A stretch of 64,000 nucleotides of DNA from Solwaraspora sp. WMMD791 (GCF_029581195.1 NZ_CP120737.1:5433001-5497000); one strand, 5' to 3'. Positions 1 to 8,762 are shown, counted from the stretch's first letter. Notes: generated by a model not told the origin, from the letters alone. A program made the numbers and translations.

Positions 1-6
1 GCAGAG

Positions 7-345
7 TCAGAGGTAGAGGCCGGTGGAGTCGGGTTCGACGCGGCGGGCGGCGACGGCGTGCACGTCGCGTTCGCGCAGCAGGACGTAGTCGCGGCCCTGC
101 AACTCGACCTCGGAACGGTCCTCCGGGTCGAACAGCACCCGGTCGCCGTTGACGATCGACCGTACGTTGGGGCCGACGCCGACCGCGGTCGCCCAGGACA
201 GCCGGCGACCCATCGAGGCGGTGGCCGGGATGACGATGCCGGCGGTGGAGCGGCGTTCGCCCTCGGCGCCTTCCAGTTTGACCAGCACCCGGTCGTGCAG
301 CAGGCGGATCGGCAGGCCGTTGTCGTGTGGTGGGTCGGCGGTCAC
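7..345 (-). CDS. GroES-like co-chaperone family protein
   Basis: A 112-residue protein with the GroES-type beta-barrel layout. Near residue 12 it has LLHDRVLVKLEG, matching the GroES opening LxDRVLVK. TAGIVIP follows, where GroES has TxGGIVLP, and GDRVLF comes later in place of the GroES GDxVLF strand. It is slightly longer than GroES (about 97-100 residues) and no groEL is beside it, so it is a GroES-fold paralogue rather than the housekeeping co-chaperonin. I chose the GTG at 345 because the GroES motif begins right after it; the frame stays open to an ATG at 438, but that extension is low-complexity. It is divergent from the permease gene at 521. Confidence 0.75.
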   Translation of the reverse strand: MTADPPHDNGLPIRLLHDRVLVKLEGAEGERRSTAGIVIPATASMGRRLSWATAVGVGPNVRSIVNGDRVLFDPEDRSEVELQGRDYVLLRERDVHAVAARRVEPDSTGLYL

Positions 346-520
346 GTTCCGAACCGTACCGCGTGGGCATCGTCGGTCGACTCCGGGTGGTTGCGGTTGT
401 CCGGCTCCGGTTTGAACCGGGCATGGTCCAGGGCACATCCGGGAGGAATCAGGGCTGCGCTAGGGCCGATTCGTGGCTGCTGAGGACTACCGTGTACCAG
501 GCTGGGACAGATCAGAGGGG

Positions 521-1831
521 GTGCGCTTGAGCCGGCTTCAGCAGATGAGACGGCGGCTGCGCCAGGCGTACGAGGCCGGACGTCAGTCGGTGCGTACGGC
601 GCGGGAGCGGGAGCGGTCGCGGCGCGGCAGCACCACCGACGTCGACGGGCTCGATCCGATCGGCGCCGACGTGGCCGAGGTGCCCCCGCCGGGTGACGGT
701 CACCTGTCGACCAGCAGTCGCGACGACGCCGACGTGCCGCACGCGCTGCGGCTCGCCGCCGCCTGGTCGTGGCGACTGCTCGTCATCGGCATCGTCGGCT
801 GGGCGCTGCTGCGGGTCATCGGCAGCGTCCGGATCGTCGTCATTCCGCTGCTGGTGGCGTTGCTGCTCGCCGCGCTGCTGGCACCCGCGGTCGGCTGGTT
901 GCTGCGGGTCCGGGTGCCGCGCACCCTGGCCACCGCCGTGGTGCTGATCGCCGGGCTGGCCGGCGTCGTCGGCACGTTGACCCTGGTGGTCAACGAGTTC
1001 ATCACCGGCCTGCCGGACCTGAGCGTGAAGGCGTCCGCTGGGATCAGCCAGATCCAGGAGTGGCTGCGCACCGGTCCGCTGCACATGTCCGACGGGCAGC
1101 TCGACCAGTACATCGAGTCCGGGCAGAACTGGATCAACGAGAACACCCAGACGTTGACCAGCGGCGCGGTCTCCACCGCCGGCACGGTGGTGGAGCTGTT
1201 CACCGGTGCGTTGCTGGTGCTCTTCGCGACCTTCTTCTTCCTCCGGGACGGTCAGAAGATCTGGCGGTTCCTGGTGGGGCTGTTCCCGACCGGTGCCCGG
1301 TGGCGGGTCGACGACGCCGGCCGCGCCTCCTGGGTCACCCTGGTCGCCTACGTGCGGGCGACCGTCCTCGTGGCGTTCATCGACGCCGTCGGTATCGGCA
1401 TCTTCCTGGTGCTGTTCGACATCCCGTTCGCGTTCGCGCTGGCCGCACTGGTGTTCCTCGGCGCGTTCATCCCGATCGTCGGGGCGACCCTGTCCGGCGC
1501 GGTGGCGATCCTGGTGGCGCTCGTCGACAGCGGCTGGGTCACCGCGTTGATCATCCTCGGGGTGGTCATCGGGGTGCAGCAGTTGGAGGGCAACGTCCTG
1601 CAGCCGCTGATCATGGGCCGTGCGGTGGCGATCCACCCGTTGGCGGTGGTGCTGGCGGTGACCGCCGGCATGGTGCTGGCCGGCATCGTCGGCGCGCTGG
1701 TCGCCGTACCGCTGATCGCGGTGATCAACACGGCGGTCCGCCGGCTGGCCCGCCGGCGGCACGTCGCCGCGCCACCACCGGAACCAGCGGAACCACCGGA
1801 AACCGTCGTGGTCCGCGCGAACCCGGCGTGA
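521..1831 (+). CDS. AI-2E family transporter (TqsA/PerM-like permease)
   Basis: An integral membrane protein of about 436 residues. A basic, Arg-rich N-terminal tail of roughly 80 residues precedes paired hydrophobic segments (LLVIGIVGWALL, VVIPLLVALLLAALLAPAVG). A soluble loop comes next, then the C-terminal membrane block with FIPIVGATLSG and EGNVLQPLIMGRAV, both typical of the AI-2E/PerM family. Members export small molecules or act in cation exchange, and the substrate cannot be read from sequence. The start is uncertain: GTG at 473, GTG at 521 and TTG at 527 are in frame, and only the last two lie next to a purine-rich stretch (agaggggg). The C-terminus is proline-rich and converges on the helicase gene. 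Confidence 0.85.
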   Translation: MRLSRLQQMRRRLRQAYEAGRQSVRTARERERSRRGSTTDVDGLDPIGADVAEVPPPGDGHLSTSSRDDADVPHALRLAAAWSWRLLVIGIVGWALLRVIGSVRIVVIPLLVALLLAALLAPAVGWLLRVRVPRTLATAVVLIAGLAGVVGTLTLVVNEFITGLPDLSVKASAGISQIQEWLRTGPLHMSDGQLDQYIESGQNWINENTQTLTSGAVSTAGTVVELFTGALLVLFATFFFLRDGQKIWRFLVGLFPTGARWRVDDAGRASWVTLVAYVRATVLVAFIDAVGIGIFLVLFDIPFAFALAALVFLGAFIPIVGATLSGAVAILVALVDSGWVTALIILGVVIGVQQLEGNVLQPLIMGRAVAIHPLAVVLAVTAGMVLAGIVGALVAVPLIAVINTAVRRLARRRHVAAPPPEPAEPPETVVVRANPA

Positions 1832-1877
1832 CCGCCGCTGACGGCTGGCCGGCGTGACACCCGGCCGGCCAGCGAAG

Positions 1878-1907
1878 GCAGGTCAGCTGGCAGCAGGTCA
1901 GCTGGCG
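1878..1907. repeat. 15-bp tandem duplication spanning the helicase stop codon
   Basis: Two adjacent copies of GCAGGTCAGCTGGCA/G. The stop codon of the minus-strand helicase (1898-1900) lies in one copy, and its equivalent is repeated 15 bp further downstream in the same frame. This is one of seven such stop-spanning duplications in the window. Confidence 0.8.
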
Positions 1908-4096
1908 GCCAGCCGGCGGAGCGCGCCCTGGACGACCTCCGGGCGGGTGGTGTACCAGAACGGCGGCAACGACCGGCGCAGGAACGCGCCGTAGCCGCGG
2001 GCGGTCTCCAACCGGGAGTCGAGCACCGCGACCACGCCACGGTCGCCGGTCGCGCGGATCAGCCGGCCGGCACCCTGGGCGAGGCGGACGGCGGCGATCG
2101 GCACGCTGACGGCGGCGAAGCCGGAGCCGCCGGTGGCGTCGACGGCGGCGGCGCGGGCGGCGGCCAACGGCTCGTCGGGGCGGGGGAACGGCAGCCGGTC
2201 GATCACCACCAGCTGGCAGGCGTCGCCCGGCACGTCGACGCCCTGCCACAGCGACATCACCCCGAACAGGCAGCTGGCCCGGTCCTGCCGGAACTGGCGG
2301 ACCAGCAGCGGCAGCGCCTGTTCGCCCTGCACCAGCACGGTGAGCCCGGTCCGCGCCCGGACCAGCTCCGCGGCCTGCTGCGCGGCCCGTCGCGACGAGA
2401 ACAACCCGAGGGTACGGCCACCAAGGGTGCCGATCAGCGACAGCAGCTCCTCCCCGGCCTGGGCCGGCAACCCGGAGACCGTCGGTCGGGGCAGGTGCGC
2501 GGCGACGTACAGGATGCCCTGCTTGGGGTAGTCGAACGGGGAACCGACGTCGAGCGACCGCCAGGACAGGTCCTCGGCGGTGACCTGCACCGGCAGGGTG
2601 GCCTTGGCGTCGGACGCCGCCCCGGCGCGCCCCGGGATGCTCGGCCGGGTGCCCTCGGCGGTCGGGGCCGGGCCGACGGTCTCCAGACCCAGCGACCGGG
2701 CGACGGTGTCGAACCGGCCGCCGAGGGTCAGCGTCGCCGAGGTGGCGACGACGGTCCGCTCCGCGTACAGATGGGTGGCCAGCGTGCCGGCGACGGACAG
2801 CGGCGCGACCACCAGGGCCCGGCGTCCGGCGGCCGGGCCTTCGGGTTTCTCCACCCAGGCCACGTCGTGCTCGGCCTCGTCGAGCAGCCGTTGCGCGGTC
2901 GTCGACAGCTCGTCCAGCACCGCCTTGGACTGCTGCTTGCGCACCGGGTCCGGGTCGTCGGCCTTGATGTCGCCGATCTTGTCCAGGGCTGCCCGGGTGG
3001 CCGCCTCCAGCAGGGTGCACGCCTCGTGCAGCGGCTGCGGCAGCCCGGTGGTCAACCGCCCGGCGGGGGTTTCGGCGAGACCGACGGCGAGGGCGTCGCC
3101 GGCCTCGGTCAACGCCTCGGCGGTATCCGGCGGCAGCAGCGGCCGGGCCCGGCGGGCGGCCCGGTCCACGGCGTCCGGGGTCAGTTCGGCCTGGGCGGCC
3201 GACGACACCCGGTCGACCAGCTCGTGGGCCTCGTCGACGATCAGCAGCTTGTGCGGCGGCACGATCTGCCGGCCGGCGAGCATGTCGACGGCGAGCAGGC
3301 TGTGGTTGGTGACGACCACGTCGGCCTCCCGGGCCCGCGCCCGGGACGCCTCGGCGAAGCATTCGTCGCCGTACGGGCAGCGGCTGGCGCCGACGCATTC
3401 GCGGGCCGGCATCGACACCTGCCGCCACACCGTGTCGTCGACGCCGGGGTCCAGCTCGTCGCGGTCGCCGGTCTCGGTCTCCATCGCCCAGTCGCGCAGC
3501 CGCTGGACCTGCTTGCCGAGCCGGCCGGCGGCCCCGAGCCACTGGATGCCACCGTTGCCACCGCCGCCACCGTTGCTGCTCCCGCCGCCGTCGGAGGTGT
3601 CGAACAGGTTGGCCGGCTCCTCTTCGTCGGAGGCCTCCAGCCGGGCCAGGCACAGGTAGTGGTGCCGCCCCTTGAGTACGGCGAACGTCGGTCGGCGGCG
3701 CAGGATCGGCTCGGCGGCGTCGGCGATCCGGGGCAGGTCGTGTTCGACCAGCTGGGACTGCAGCGCCAGGGTGGCGGTGGAGACCACCACCGGGCCGTCG
3801 ACGGTCAACGCCGGCGCCAGGTAGGCCAGCGACTTGCCGGTGCCGGTGCCGGCCTGCACCAGCAGGTGCGTACGGCTGCGGACCGCGTCGGCGATCGCCG
3901 CGGTCATCTCCTGCTGGCCGGGTCGGGCCGCGCCGCCGGGGACCGCGCCGACGGCGGCGGCGAGCAGCTCGTCGGCGCTCGGCCGGCCGCTGCCCCGGCC
4001 GCTGCTCTGGCCGCCTCCCCGGCCCTGACTCTGGCCGGCGGGGCGGGACGGCGTCGACTGTCCGGGCGTGGCGGTGGTGGGCAGAGCGGGAGTCAC
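1898..4096 (-). CDS. dinG: DinG/YoaA-type ATP-dependent DNA helicase (XPD family)
   Basis: A 732-residue superfamily 2 helicase. After a Gly/Ser/Pro-rich N-terminal 40 residues come QAGTGTGKS (Walker A, residues 81-89) and the Walker B/DEAH box IVDEAHELV. Four cysteines are placed like the XPD/DinG iron-sulfur cluster: one in HHYLC, then C234, C240 and C246. The C-terminal half carries QGVDVPGD and GRLIRATGDRG, the helicase motifs V and VI. The family unwinds forked DNA, R-loops or DNA-RNA hybrids 5'-3' during repair. The GTG at 4096 is preferred because upstream in-frame sequence overlaps the divergent DUF402 gene. The 145-bp gap between the two starts should hold both promoters. Confidence 0.9.
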   Translation of the reverse strand: MTPALPTTATPGQSTPSRPAGQSQGRGGGQSSGRGSGRPSADELLAAAVGAVPGGAARPGQQEMTAAIADAVRSRTHLLVQAGTGTGKSLAYLAPALTVDGPVVVSTATLALQSQLVEHDLPRIADAAEPILRRRPTFAVLKGRHHYLCLARLEASDEEEPANLFDTSDGGGSSNGGGGGNGGIQWLGAAGRLGKQVQRLRDWAMETETGDRDELDPGVDDTVWRQVSMPARECVGASRCPYGDECFAEASRARAREADVVVTNHSLLAVDMLAGRQIVPPHKLLIVDEAHELVDRVSSAAQAELTPDAVDRAARRARPLLPPDTAEALTEAGDALAVGLAETPAGRLTTGLPQPLHEACTLLEAATRAALDKIGDIKADDPDPVRKQQSKAVLDELSTTAQRLLDEAEHDVAWVEKPEGPAAGRRALVVAPLSVAGTLATHLYAERTVVATSATLTLGGRFDTVARSLGLETVGPAPTAEGTRPSIPGRAGAASDAKATLPVQVTAEDLSWRSLDVGSPFDYPKQGILYVAAHLPRPTVSGLPAQAGEELLSLIGTLGGRTLGLFSSRRAAQQAAELVRARTGLTVLVQGEQALPLLVRQFRQDRASCLFGVMSLWQGVDVPGDACQLVVIDRLPFPRPDEPLAAARAAAVDATGGSGFAAVSVPIAAVRLAQGAGRLIRATGDRGVVAVLDSRLETARGYGAFLRRSLPPFWYTTRPEVVQGALRRLAAS

Positions 4097-4240
4097 CGGG
4101 TGACAGTACCGACCGCCGGCGACGCTCGGCGGGTTGTCCACAGCGGGTCGCTGACGGTACGCGGAACGTGGCACACGGTGTACCCGGGTGTCACCTGCAC
4201 GTTGCCTGCCGGCGTGATCCCATCGGTTAAGGTGCGTCAC

Positions 4241-4747
4241 ATGTCGAGCGATGTCGTGCGGGTGGTCTATCGCAAGTACGACGGCTCGGCGCACCGCGAC
4301 TACCCGGCGCGCCGGTTGACCGAGGACGATCTCGGCGTCTGGCTGGGTGTGGACCGGGGCACCCGGTCGATCTACCATGGTCGGCCCTCGGTGGAGCAGA
4401 TCCCGTTCGTGCTGCTGGTGCCGCGCCAGCAGTGGTGGACCTGCATGTTCAACCCGCCGCCGCGTACCAGTGAGGTCTACTGCGACATCGCGAGCCCGGC
4501 GCGGTGGGAGGACTCCGACACCGTACATCTGATTGATCTTGATCTTGATGTGGTGCGCCGCCGGGCGACCGGCCTGGTGGAGCTGCGCGACGAGGACGAG
4601 TTCGCCGAGCACCGGGTCCGGTACGGCTACCCGGACGACGTGGTGGAGTCGGCCTGGGCCGCCGCCCGGTGGCTGCTCGACGCGCTCGACGACGGTACGG
4701 AGCCGTTCGCCTCGGCCTACCGCAAGTGGTTGGCGCTGGTCTCCTGA
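4241..4747 (+). CDS. DUF402 family protein (nucleoside-phosphate hydrolase-like)
   Basis: A 168-residue protein whose central block (IPFVLLVPRQQWWTCMFN, then EVYCDIASPARWE and VHLIDLDLDVV) matches the DUF402 fold. Characterised relatives include FomD and nucleoside diphosphatases that use two acidic metal sites; here the acidic residues lie in VYCDIA, LIDLDLDVV and LRDEDEF. The start is the ATG at 4241, just after GGTTAAGGTG. It is divergent from dinG and 82 bp upstream of ppk2 on the same strand. Substrate and role are unknown. Confidence 0.8.
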   Translation: MSSDVVRVVYRKYDGSAHRDYPARRLTEDDLGVWLGVDRGTRSIYHGRPSVEQIPFVLLVPRQQWWTCMFNPPPRTSEVYCDIASPARWEDSDTVHLIDLDLDVVRRRATGLVELRDEDEFAEHRVRYGYPDDVVESAWAAARWLLDALDDGTEPFASAYRKWLALVS

Positions 4748-4829
4748 CCCGACCCGCGCCGTCAGGCCGGCGGTGCGCCGGCCCGTTCGGAGGTGGGCGA
4801 CCGGGCGGTGACTGCGCGATCATCGTCGG

Positions 4830-5759
4830 ATGACTGCTGCTGACGCCCATCCTGACGTACCGATCCGGGACCTGCTGCGGGTCGGTGCCGGCCGCCCGGT
4901 CGACCTGGCCGCGATCGACCCGAGATCGACGCCGGGTCTGCCGCCGTTGGCGGTGACCGGCCCGGACCGCAAGGCGTGGGCCCGCGACGAGGTCCGCCGG
5001 CTCGGTGCCGAGCTGGCCCGCCAGCAGGAGATGCTGTACGCCCAGGCGGTAGCGGGTCTCGGCGACCGGCGGGTGCTGCTGGTGCTGCAGGCGATGGACT
5101 GCGGCGGCAAGGGTGGTGCCGTCAAGCGGGTGGCCGGCGCGATGAACCCGCTCGGCCTGCACATCCGGGCGTTCGGGCCGCCGACGCCGGAGGAGCTCGA
5201 CCACCACTTCCTGTGGCGGATCCGTCGGGCCCTGCCGGCCGCCGGCTACGTCGGGATGTTCGATCGGTCACACTACGAGGACGTGCTGGTGGTCCGGGTC
5301 GACGAGCTGGTCCCGGAGGAGGTCTGGCGACCCCGGTACGACGAGATCAACGCCTTCGAGGCCGAGCTGGTCGACGAGGGGTACACGCTGATCAAGGTGT
5401 TCCTGCACATCTCCTTCGACGAGCAGCGGACCCGGCTGATGTCGCGGCTGACCGATCCGACCAAGCACTGGAAGTACCATCCCGGTGACGTGGCGGCCCG
5501 TGCGAAGTGGCCCGAGTACCAGGCCGCGTACGCCGAGGCGATGCGCCGCTGTGCCACCGACGCCGCGCCCTGGTACGTCGTGCCCGCCGACCGCAAGTGG
5601 TACCGGGACTGGGCGCTGACCCATCTGGTCCGGGAGCACTTCGCCGCGCTGGGGCTGAGCTATCCGCCGGCCGCGGTCGACCTACGGCACGAACAGGCCC
5701 GGTTGCTGGCCGGTGATGCTGCGCTGTCTGGTGATTCAGGAGAGGTGAACAGCAGATGA
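4830..5759 (+). CDS. ppk2: Polyphosphate kinase 2 family protein (polyP:NDP phosphotransferase)
   Basis: A 309-residue PPK2-family kinase that moves phosphate between polyphosphate and nucleotides. It has a P-loop variant LQAMDCGGKGG (residues 86-96), the Walker B-like DRSHYEDVLVV, and the lid segment DPTKHWKYHPGD with the Lys/Arg residues that hold polyphosphate. PADRKWYRDWAL follows near the end, a conserved PPK2 block. Length fits a single-domain class I/III enzyme. The Cys in the P-loop (CGGKGG, where AAGKGG or TSGKGG is commoner) is a small departure. Its last codons overlap a PHO box that belongs to the downstream phosphate genes. Whether it makes ATP or GTP cannot be decided here. Confidence 0.9.
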   Translation: MTAADAHPDVPIRDLLRVGAGRPVDLAAIDPRSTPGLPPLAVTGPDRKAWARDEVRRLGAELARQQEMLYAQAVAGLGDRRVLLVLQAMDCGGKGGAVKRVAGAMNPLGLHIRAFGPPTPEELDHHFLWRIRRALPAAGYVGMFDRSHYEDVLVVRVDELVPEEVWRPRYDEINAFEAELVDEGYTLIKVFLHISFDEQRTRLMSRLTDPTKHWKYHPGDVAARAKWPEYQAAYAEAMRRCATDAAPWYVVPADRKWYRDWALTHLVREHFAALGLSYPPAAVDLRHEQARLLAGDAALSGDSGEVNSR

Positions 5760-5787
5760 ACGAAAGCTGACCATACGGTGACCAGGG
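5744..5787. promoter_or_regulatory. PHO box (PhoP operator) of four 11-bp repeats, upstream of the DUF47-pit operon
   Basis: Four units spaced exactly 11 bp apart on the + strand: GGTGAAC-agca, GATGAAC-gaaa, GCTGACC-atac, GGTGACC. Read on the minus strand these are GTTCACC-like direct repeats, the PhoP site described in Streptomyces. The box overlaps the ppk2 stop and lies about 115 bp before the DUF47 start. PhoP control of a pit gene through 11-nt repeats is known for S. coelicolor pitH2. Whether it activates or represses here is not shown by sequence. Confidence 0.75.
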
Positions 5788-5897
5788 GTGGGCCGGTAGC
5801 AGACGGGATTCACGGTTCCCTAGCATTCCCTCAGCGCCGGCGGATCGTTCGCCGTGGCCAGCCCCTGTTTCCGCCATCCGTGACGAGGTCTGCTGCC

Positions 5898-6524
5898 GTG
5901 AAGTTCTCCTTCCGCCCCATCGAGGGCGCCTTCTACGAACTCTTCACCAAAGCCGCGCAGAATCTCGTGCGGGGCACCGAGCTGCTCAACGAACTGGCGC
6001 TGCCCGGGGTCGACGTGCAGTCGGTCAGCGAGCGGCTGACCGAGGTCGAGCACGACAGCGACCAGATCACCCACGACCTCTACAAGAAGATCAACTCCGC
6101 ATTCATCACGCCCTTCGACCGGGAGGACATCTACCGGCTGGGCAGCCAGCTCGACGACGTGATGGACCACCTGGAGGCGGTCGGCAGCCTGCTCTACCTG
6201 TACGGGCTCACCCAGCTGCCGTCGCTGCCCCGGGAGATGCACGAGCTGATCGCCGTCCTCGACCAGCAGGCCCGGGTCACCGCCGACGGGATGCCCCGGC
6301 TGCGGGCGATGAAGGACCTCGAGGACTACTGGATCGAGTGCAACCGGCTGGAGAACGAGGGCGACCGGGCGTACCGGATGCTGCTGGTCCGGCTCTTCTC
6401 CGGCGAGTACGACGCGCTGACCGTGCTGAAGATGAAGGAGGTCGCCGACGAGCTGGAGGCCGCCTGCGACGCCTTCGAGCACGTGGCCAACACCGTCGAG
6501 ACCATCGCGGTCAAGGAGTCCTGA
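5898..6524 (+). CDS. DUF47 family PhoU-like protein, partner of PiT transporter
   Basis: A 208-residue all-helical cytoplasmic protein of the DUF47/PhoU-like family. It has conserved blocks TKAAQNLVRGTELL, EVEHDSDQITHDLYKKI and FITPFDREDIYRL, with acidic repeats that bind metal ions in relatives. Such proteins are encoded beside PiT transporters and are thought to restrain phosphate uptake. The GTG at 5898 is chosen because VKFSFRPIEGAFYELF is the family's usual N-terminus; open frame upstream to 5778 crosses the PHO box and lacks similarity. It is followed after 5 bp by pit, so the two form an operon predicted to be under PhoP. Confidence 0.9.
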   Translation: MKFSFRPIEGAFYELFTKAAQNLVRGTELLNELALPGVDVQSVSERLTEVEHDSDQITHDLYKKINSAFITPFDREDIYRLGSQLDDVMDHLEAVGSLLYLYGLTQLPSLPREMHELIAVLDQQARVTADGMPRLRAMKDLEDYWIECNRLENEGDRAYRMLLVRLFSGEYDALTVLKMKEVADELEAACDAFEHVANTVETIAVKES

Positions 6525-6529
6525 GCCGC

Positions 6530-7534
6530 GTGAGCCCCGAACTCGTCGCCGTCCTCGCGGTGATCACCGTTGCGATGGTCTTCGACTACACCAACGGTTT
6601 CCACGACGCGGCGAACGCCATCGCCACCAGCATCTCCACCCGGGCGCTCACCCCACGGGTCGCCCTGCTCATGGCCGCCGTCGGCAACTTCGTCGGTGCC
6701 CACTTCGGTGCCGAGGTCGCCAAGACCGTCGGCAGCGGCCTGGTCGAACTGCCGGCCGGGGTCTCCAGCCTCGGCATCGTCTTCGCCGGCGTGGTCGGCG
6801 CGATCACCTGGAACCTGATCACCTGGTACTTCGGCCTGCCCTCGTCGTCGTCACACGCGCTGATCGGCGGCCTGGTCGGCTCCACCATCGCCGCCTCCGG
6901 CACGGTGCTGTGGAGCGGCATCGCCGGCGACGTGGTGATCCCGATGGTGCTCTCCCCGATGGTCGGCTTCGTCCTCGGGTTCCTCGTCATGCTCGCCGTG
7001 CAGTGGATCTTCCGCAACGGCCAGCCGGGCAAGCTCAACCGGGGCTTCCGGATCGCCCAGTCGATCTCGGCGGCGGCGATGTCGGTCGGGCACGGCATGC
7101 AGGACGCCGCGAAGACCATCGGCATCGTGGTGCTGGCCCTGTTCGTCGGCGGCTACCAGTCCGACGCCGAGACCATCCCCGAGTGGGTCTTCTGGACCTC
7201 GGCGACCGTGCTGGCGCTGGGCACCTACGCCGGTGGCTGGCGGATCATCCGTACCCTCGGTCGGAAGATCATCGACCTGCGGCCGCCGGAAGGCTTCGCC
7301 GCCGAGACCGTCGCCAGCTCGGTGCTCTACTTCAACGCCCTGGTGCTCGGCGCGCCGATCTCCACCACCCACACCATCACCTCGGCGATCATGGGCGTCG
7401 GGGTGACCAAGCGGCTGTCGGCCGTCCGGTGGAACGTCGCCGGCAACATCGTCGGCGCCTGGATCCTGACCTTCCCGGCGGCGGGCACCATCGGCGCGCT
7501 GATGTACTTCGCCGTCCGGCCCCTGTTCAGCTGA
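6530..7534 (+). CDS. pit: PiT family inorganic phosphate transporter
   Basis: A 334-residue membrane protein of the PiT/PHO4 family, which imports phosphate (and arsenate) as a metal-phosphate complex with protons. The N-terminal signature DYTNGFHDAANAIATSISTR is intact, and the second inverted repeat carries SVGHGMQDAAKTIG and GAPISTTHTITSAIMGVG. Hydrophobic segments run along the whole length. The GTG at 6530 lies 6 bp after the DUF47 stop. A duplicated CTGACCCG sequence overlaps the stop, followed by a strong hairpin shared with the converging arsC. The adjacent arsenic operon makes sense because PiT carriers also take up arsenate. Confidence 0.95.
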   Translation: MSPELVAVLAVITVAMVFDYTNGFHDAANAIATSISTRALTPRVALLMAAVGNFVGAHFGAEVAKTVGSGLVELPAGVSSLGIVFAGVVGAITWNLITWYFGLPSSSSHALIGGLVGSTIAASGTVLWSGIAGDVVIPMVLSPMVGFVLGFLVMLAVQWIFRNGQPGKLNRGFRIAQSISAAAMSVGHGMQDAAKTIGIVVLALFVGGYQSDAETIPEWVFWTSATVLALGTYAGGWRIIRTLGRKIIDLRPPEGFAAETVASSVLYFNALVLGAPISTTHTITSAIMGVGVTKRLSAVRWNVAGNIVGAWILTFPAAGTIGALMYFAVRPLFS

Positions 7535-7552
7535 CCCGCTGACCCGCTGACG
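7531..7552. repeat. 8-bp CTGACCCG tandem repeat across the pit stop codon
   Basis: CTGACCCG occurs twice in tandem (7531-7546), followed by CTGACG. The pit stop TGA lies in the first unit. The repeats also build the left arm of the neighbouring terminator hairpin. Confidence 0.6.
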
Positions 7553-7566
7553 GTCAGCGGGTCAGC
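7538..7566. terminator. Bidirectional terminator hairpin between pit and arsC
   Basis: A perfect 14-bp inverted repeat with a single central base: GCTGACCCGCTGAC at 7538-7551 and its complement at 7553-7566. It sits between convergent genes and includes the arsC stop codon. No U-tract is visible, as is common in GC-rich actinomycetes. Confidence 0.7.
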
Positions 7567-7978
7567 TGCCGGATTGCCCGGCCGGGACCAGCTCGGCCAG
7601 CAGTGCCTCGACCCGGCGGCGGATCTCGTCACGGATCGGGCGGACCGCCTCGACACCCTTGCCGGCCGGATCGGTCAGCGCCCAGTCCTCGTAGCGCTTG
7701 CCGGGAAACGTGGGGCAGGCGTCGCCGCAGCCCATCGTGACGATCACGTCGGAGGACTCGGCCGTTTCCCATTCCAGCTTCTTCGGGGTCTGGTCGGTGA
7801 TGTCGATGCCGACCTCGCGCATCGCCTCGACCGCCGCCGGGTTGATCGTGTCGGCCGGCGCCGAACCGGCCGAGCGGACCTCGACCGCGTCGCCGCCGAG
7901 GTGACGCAGCCACCCGGCGGCCATCTGGGACCGGCCGGCATTGTGTACGCAGACGAACAGCACGCTGGGCTTGCTCAC
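7562..7978 (-). CDS. arsC: Arsenate reductase, low-molecular-weight phosphatase type
   Basis: A 138-residue protein of the LMW protein tyrosine phosphatase/ArsC family. The catalytic loop CVHNAGRSQ (Cys-X5-Arg) lies at residues 10-18, and GCGDACPTFPGKRYEDW with the downstream DPAGK aspartate completes the active site. Actinobacterial relatives reduce arsenate to arsenite using mycothiol or thioredoxin; mycothiol is likely since mshD is in this window, but that is inference. It is the last gene of the arsenic operon, 31 bp after the aquaporin gene. Stand-alone and shorter than the second ArsC at 8759, with which it shares the GCGDACP motif. Confidence 0.9.
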   Translation of the reverse strand: MSKPSVLFVCVHNAGRSQMAAGWLRHLGGDAVEVRSAGSAPADTINPAAVEAMREVGIDITDQTPKKLEWETAESSDVIVTMGCGDACPTFPGKRYEDWALTDPAGKGVEAVRPIRDEIRRRVEALLAELVPAGQSGS

Positions 7979-8009
7979 GGGGTGTCTCCTTCGAAGGGGT
8001 GTGTCAGGG

Positions 8010-8762
8010 TCAGCGCCGGGCGCCGGTCAGCTCGTCGTCGGCCGCACCGGCCGGGACCACGACCTGGTCGGCGGCGCGGCCGACACCGGGGTAGAGCGCC
8101 AGCAGCAGCGCCACGCCGACGGCGAGGCCGACACACTGGGCGACCAGGAACGCCGGGATCGAGCCCGGGGCGATCCCGGCGAAGGTGTCGGTGAAGCCCC
8201 GGCCGATGGTGACCGCCGGATTGGCGAACGACGTCGACGAGGTGAACCAGTAGGCCGCACCGATGTAGGCACCGACCGCCGCCGGGGCGACGGCGGCCCG
8301 ACCGGAGCGGGCCAACGCGAAGACCAGCAGGATCAGACCGGCGGTGGCGACCACCTCGCCGAGCCACAGGTGGCTGGCCGACCGGTCCTTCGTCGACCAG
8401 GTCACCGCCGGCAGAGCGAACATCAGGTTGGCCAGGACCGCACCGGCGATGCCGCCGCTGACCTGCGCGGCGACGTACCCGCCGAGGTCCGACAGGGTCA
8501 GGCCGGTGCGACTGCGCCGGCCGAGGAACCAGTCGGCGGCCGACACGACCGGGTTGAAGTGCCCGCCGGAGACCGGGCCGAAGATCAGGATCAGCGCGCC
8601 CAGGGCGAACGCGGTGGCGATCGAGTTCTCCAGCAGTTGCAGCCCGACGTCGTCCGGCGACAGGGTCTGGGCCATCACCCCCGACCCGACCACCGAGGTG
8701 ACCAGCAGGGCGGTGCCGGCGAACTCGGCCAGCAGCCGTCGCCAGAGTGCGACCGGGTTCAC
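8010..8762 (-). CDS. MIP family channel (aquaporin), probable arsenite exit channel
   Basis: A 250-residue six-helix channel of the MIP/aquaporin family. The two half-helix motifs are present: GGHFNPVVS (NPV instead of NPA) and SFANPAVTIGR (canonical NPA). The NPV change in the first motif may widen or alter selectivity. Its place between arsC genes, with no ArsB or Acr3 pump in the operon, matches the arsenic operon of Sinorhizobium, where AqpS lets arsenite leave down its gradient after reduction. The GTG start overlaps the stop of the upstream arsC by 4 bp (GTGA), so translation is probably coupled. Confidence 0.9.
   Translation of the reverse strand: MNPVALWRRLLAEFAGTALLVTSVVGSGVMAQTLSPDDVGLQLLENSIATAFALGALILIFGPVSGGHFNPVVSAADWFLGRRSRTGLTLSDLGGYVAAQVSGGIAGAVLANLMFALPAVTWSTKDRSASHLWLGEVVATAGLILLVFALARSGRAAVAPAAVGAYIGAAYWFTSSTSFANPAVTIGRGFTDTFAGIAPGSIPAFLVAQCVGLAVGVALLLALYPGVGRAADQVVVPAGAADDELTGARR

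Noticed and set aside
2495-4240. N-terminal extension of the DUF402 protein by nearly 600 residues
   Set aside because: The extension is antisense to the DinG helicase and has no recognisable domain; the ATG at 4241 gives the normal family length.
5810-5835. A second PHO box (GTTCCC/ATTCCC) near the DUF47 start
   Set aside because: Spacing is 10 bp and the heptamers do not fit GTTCACC.
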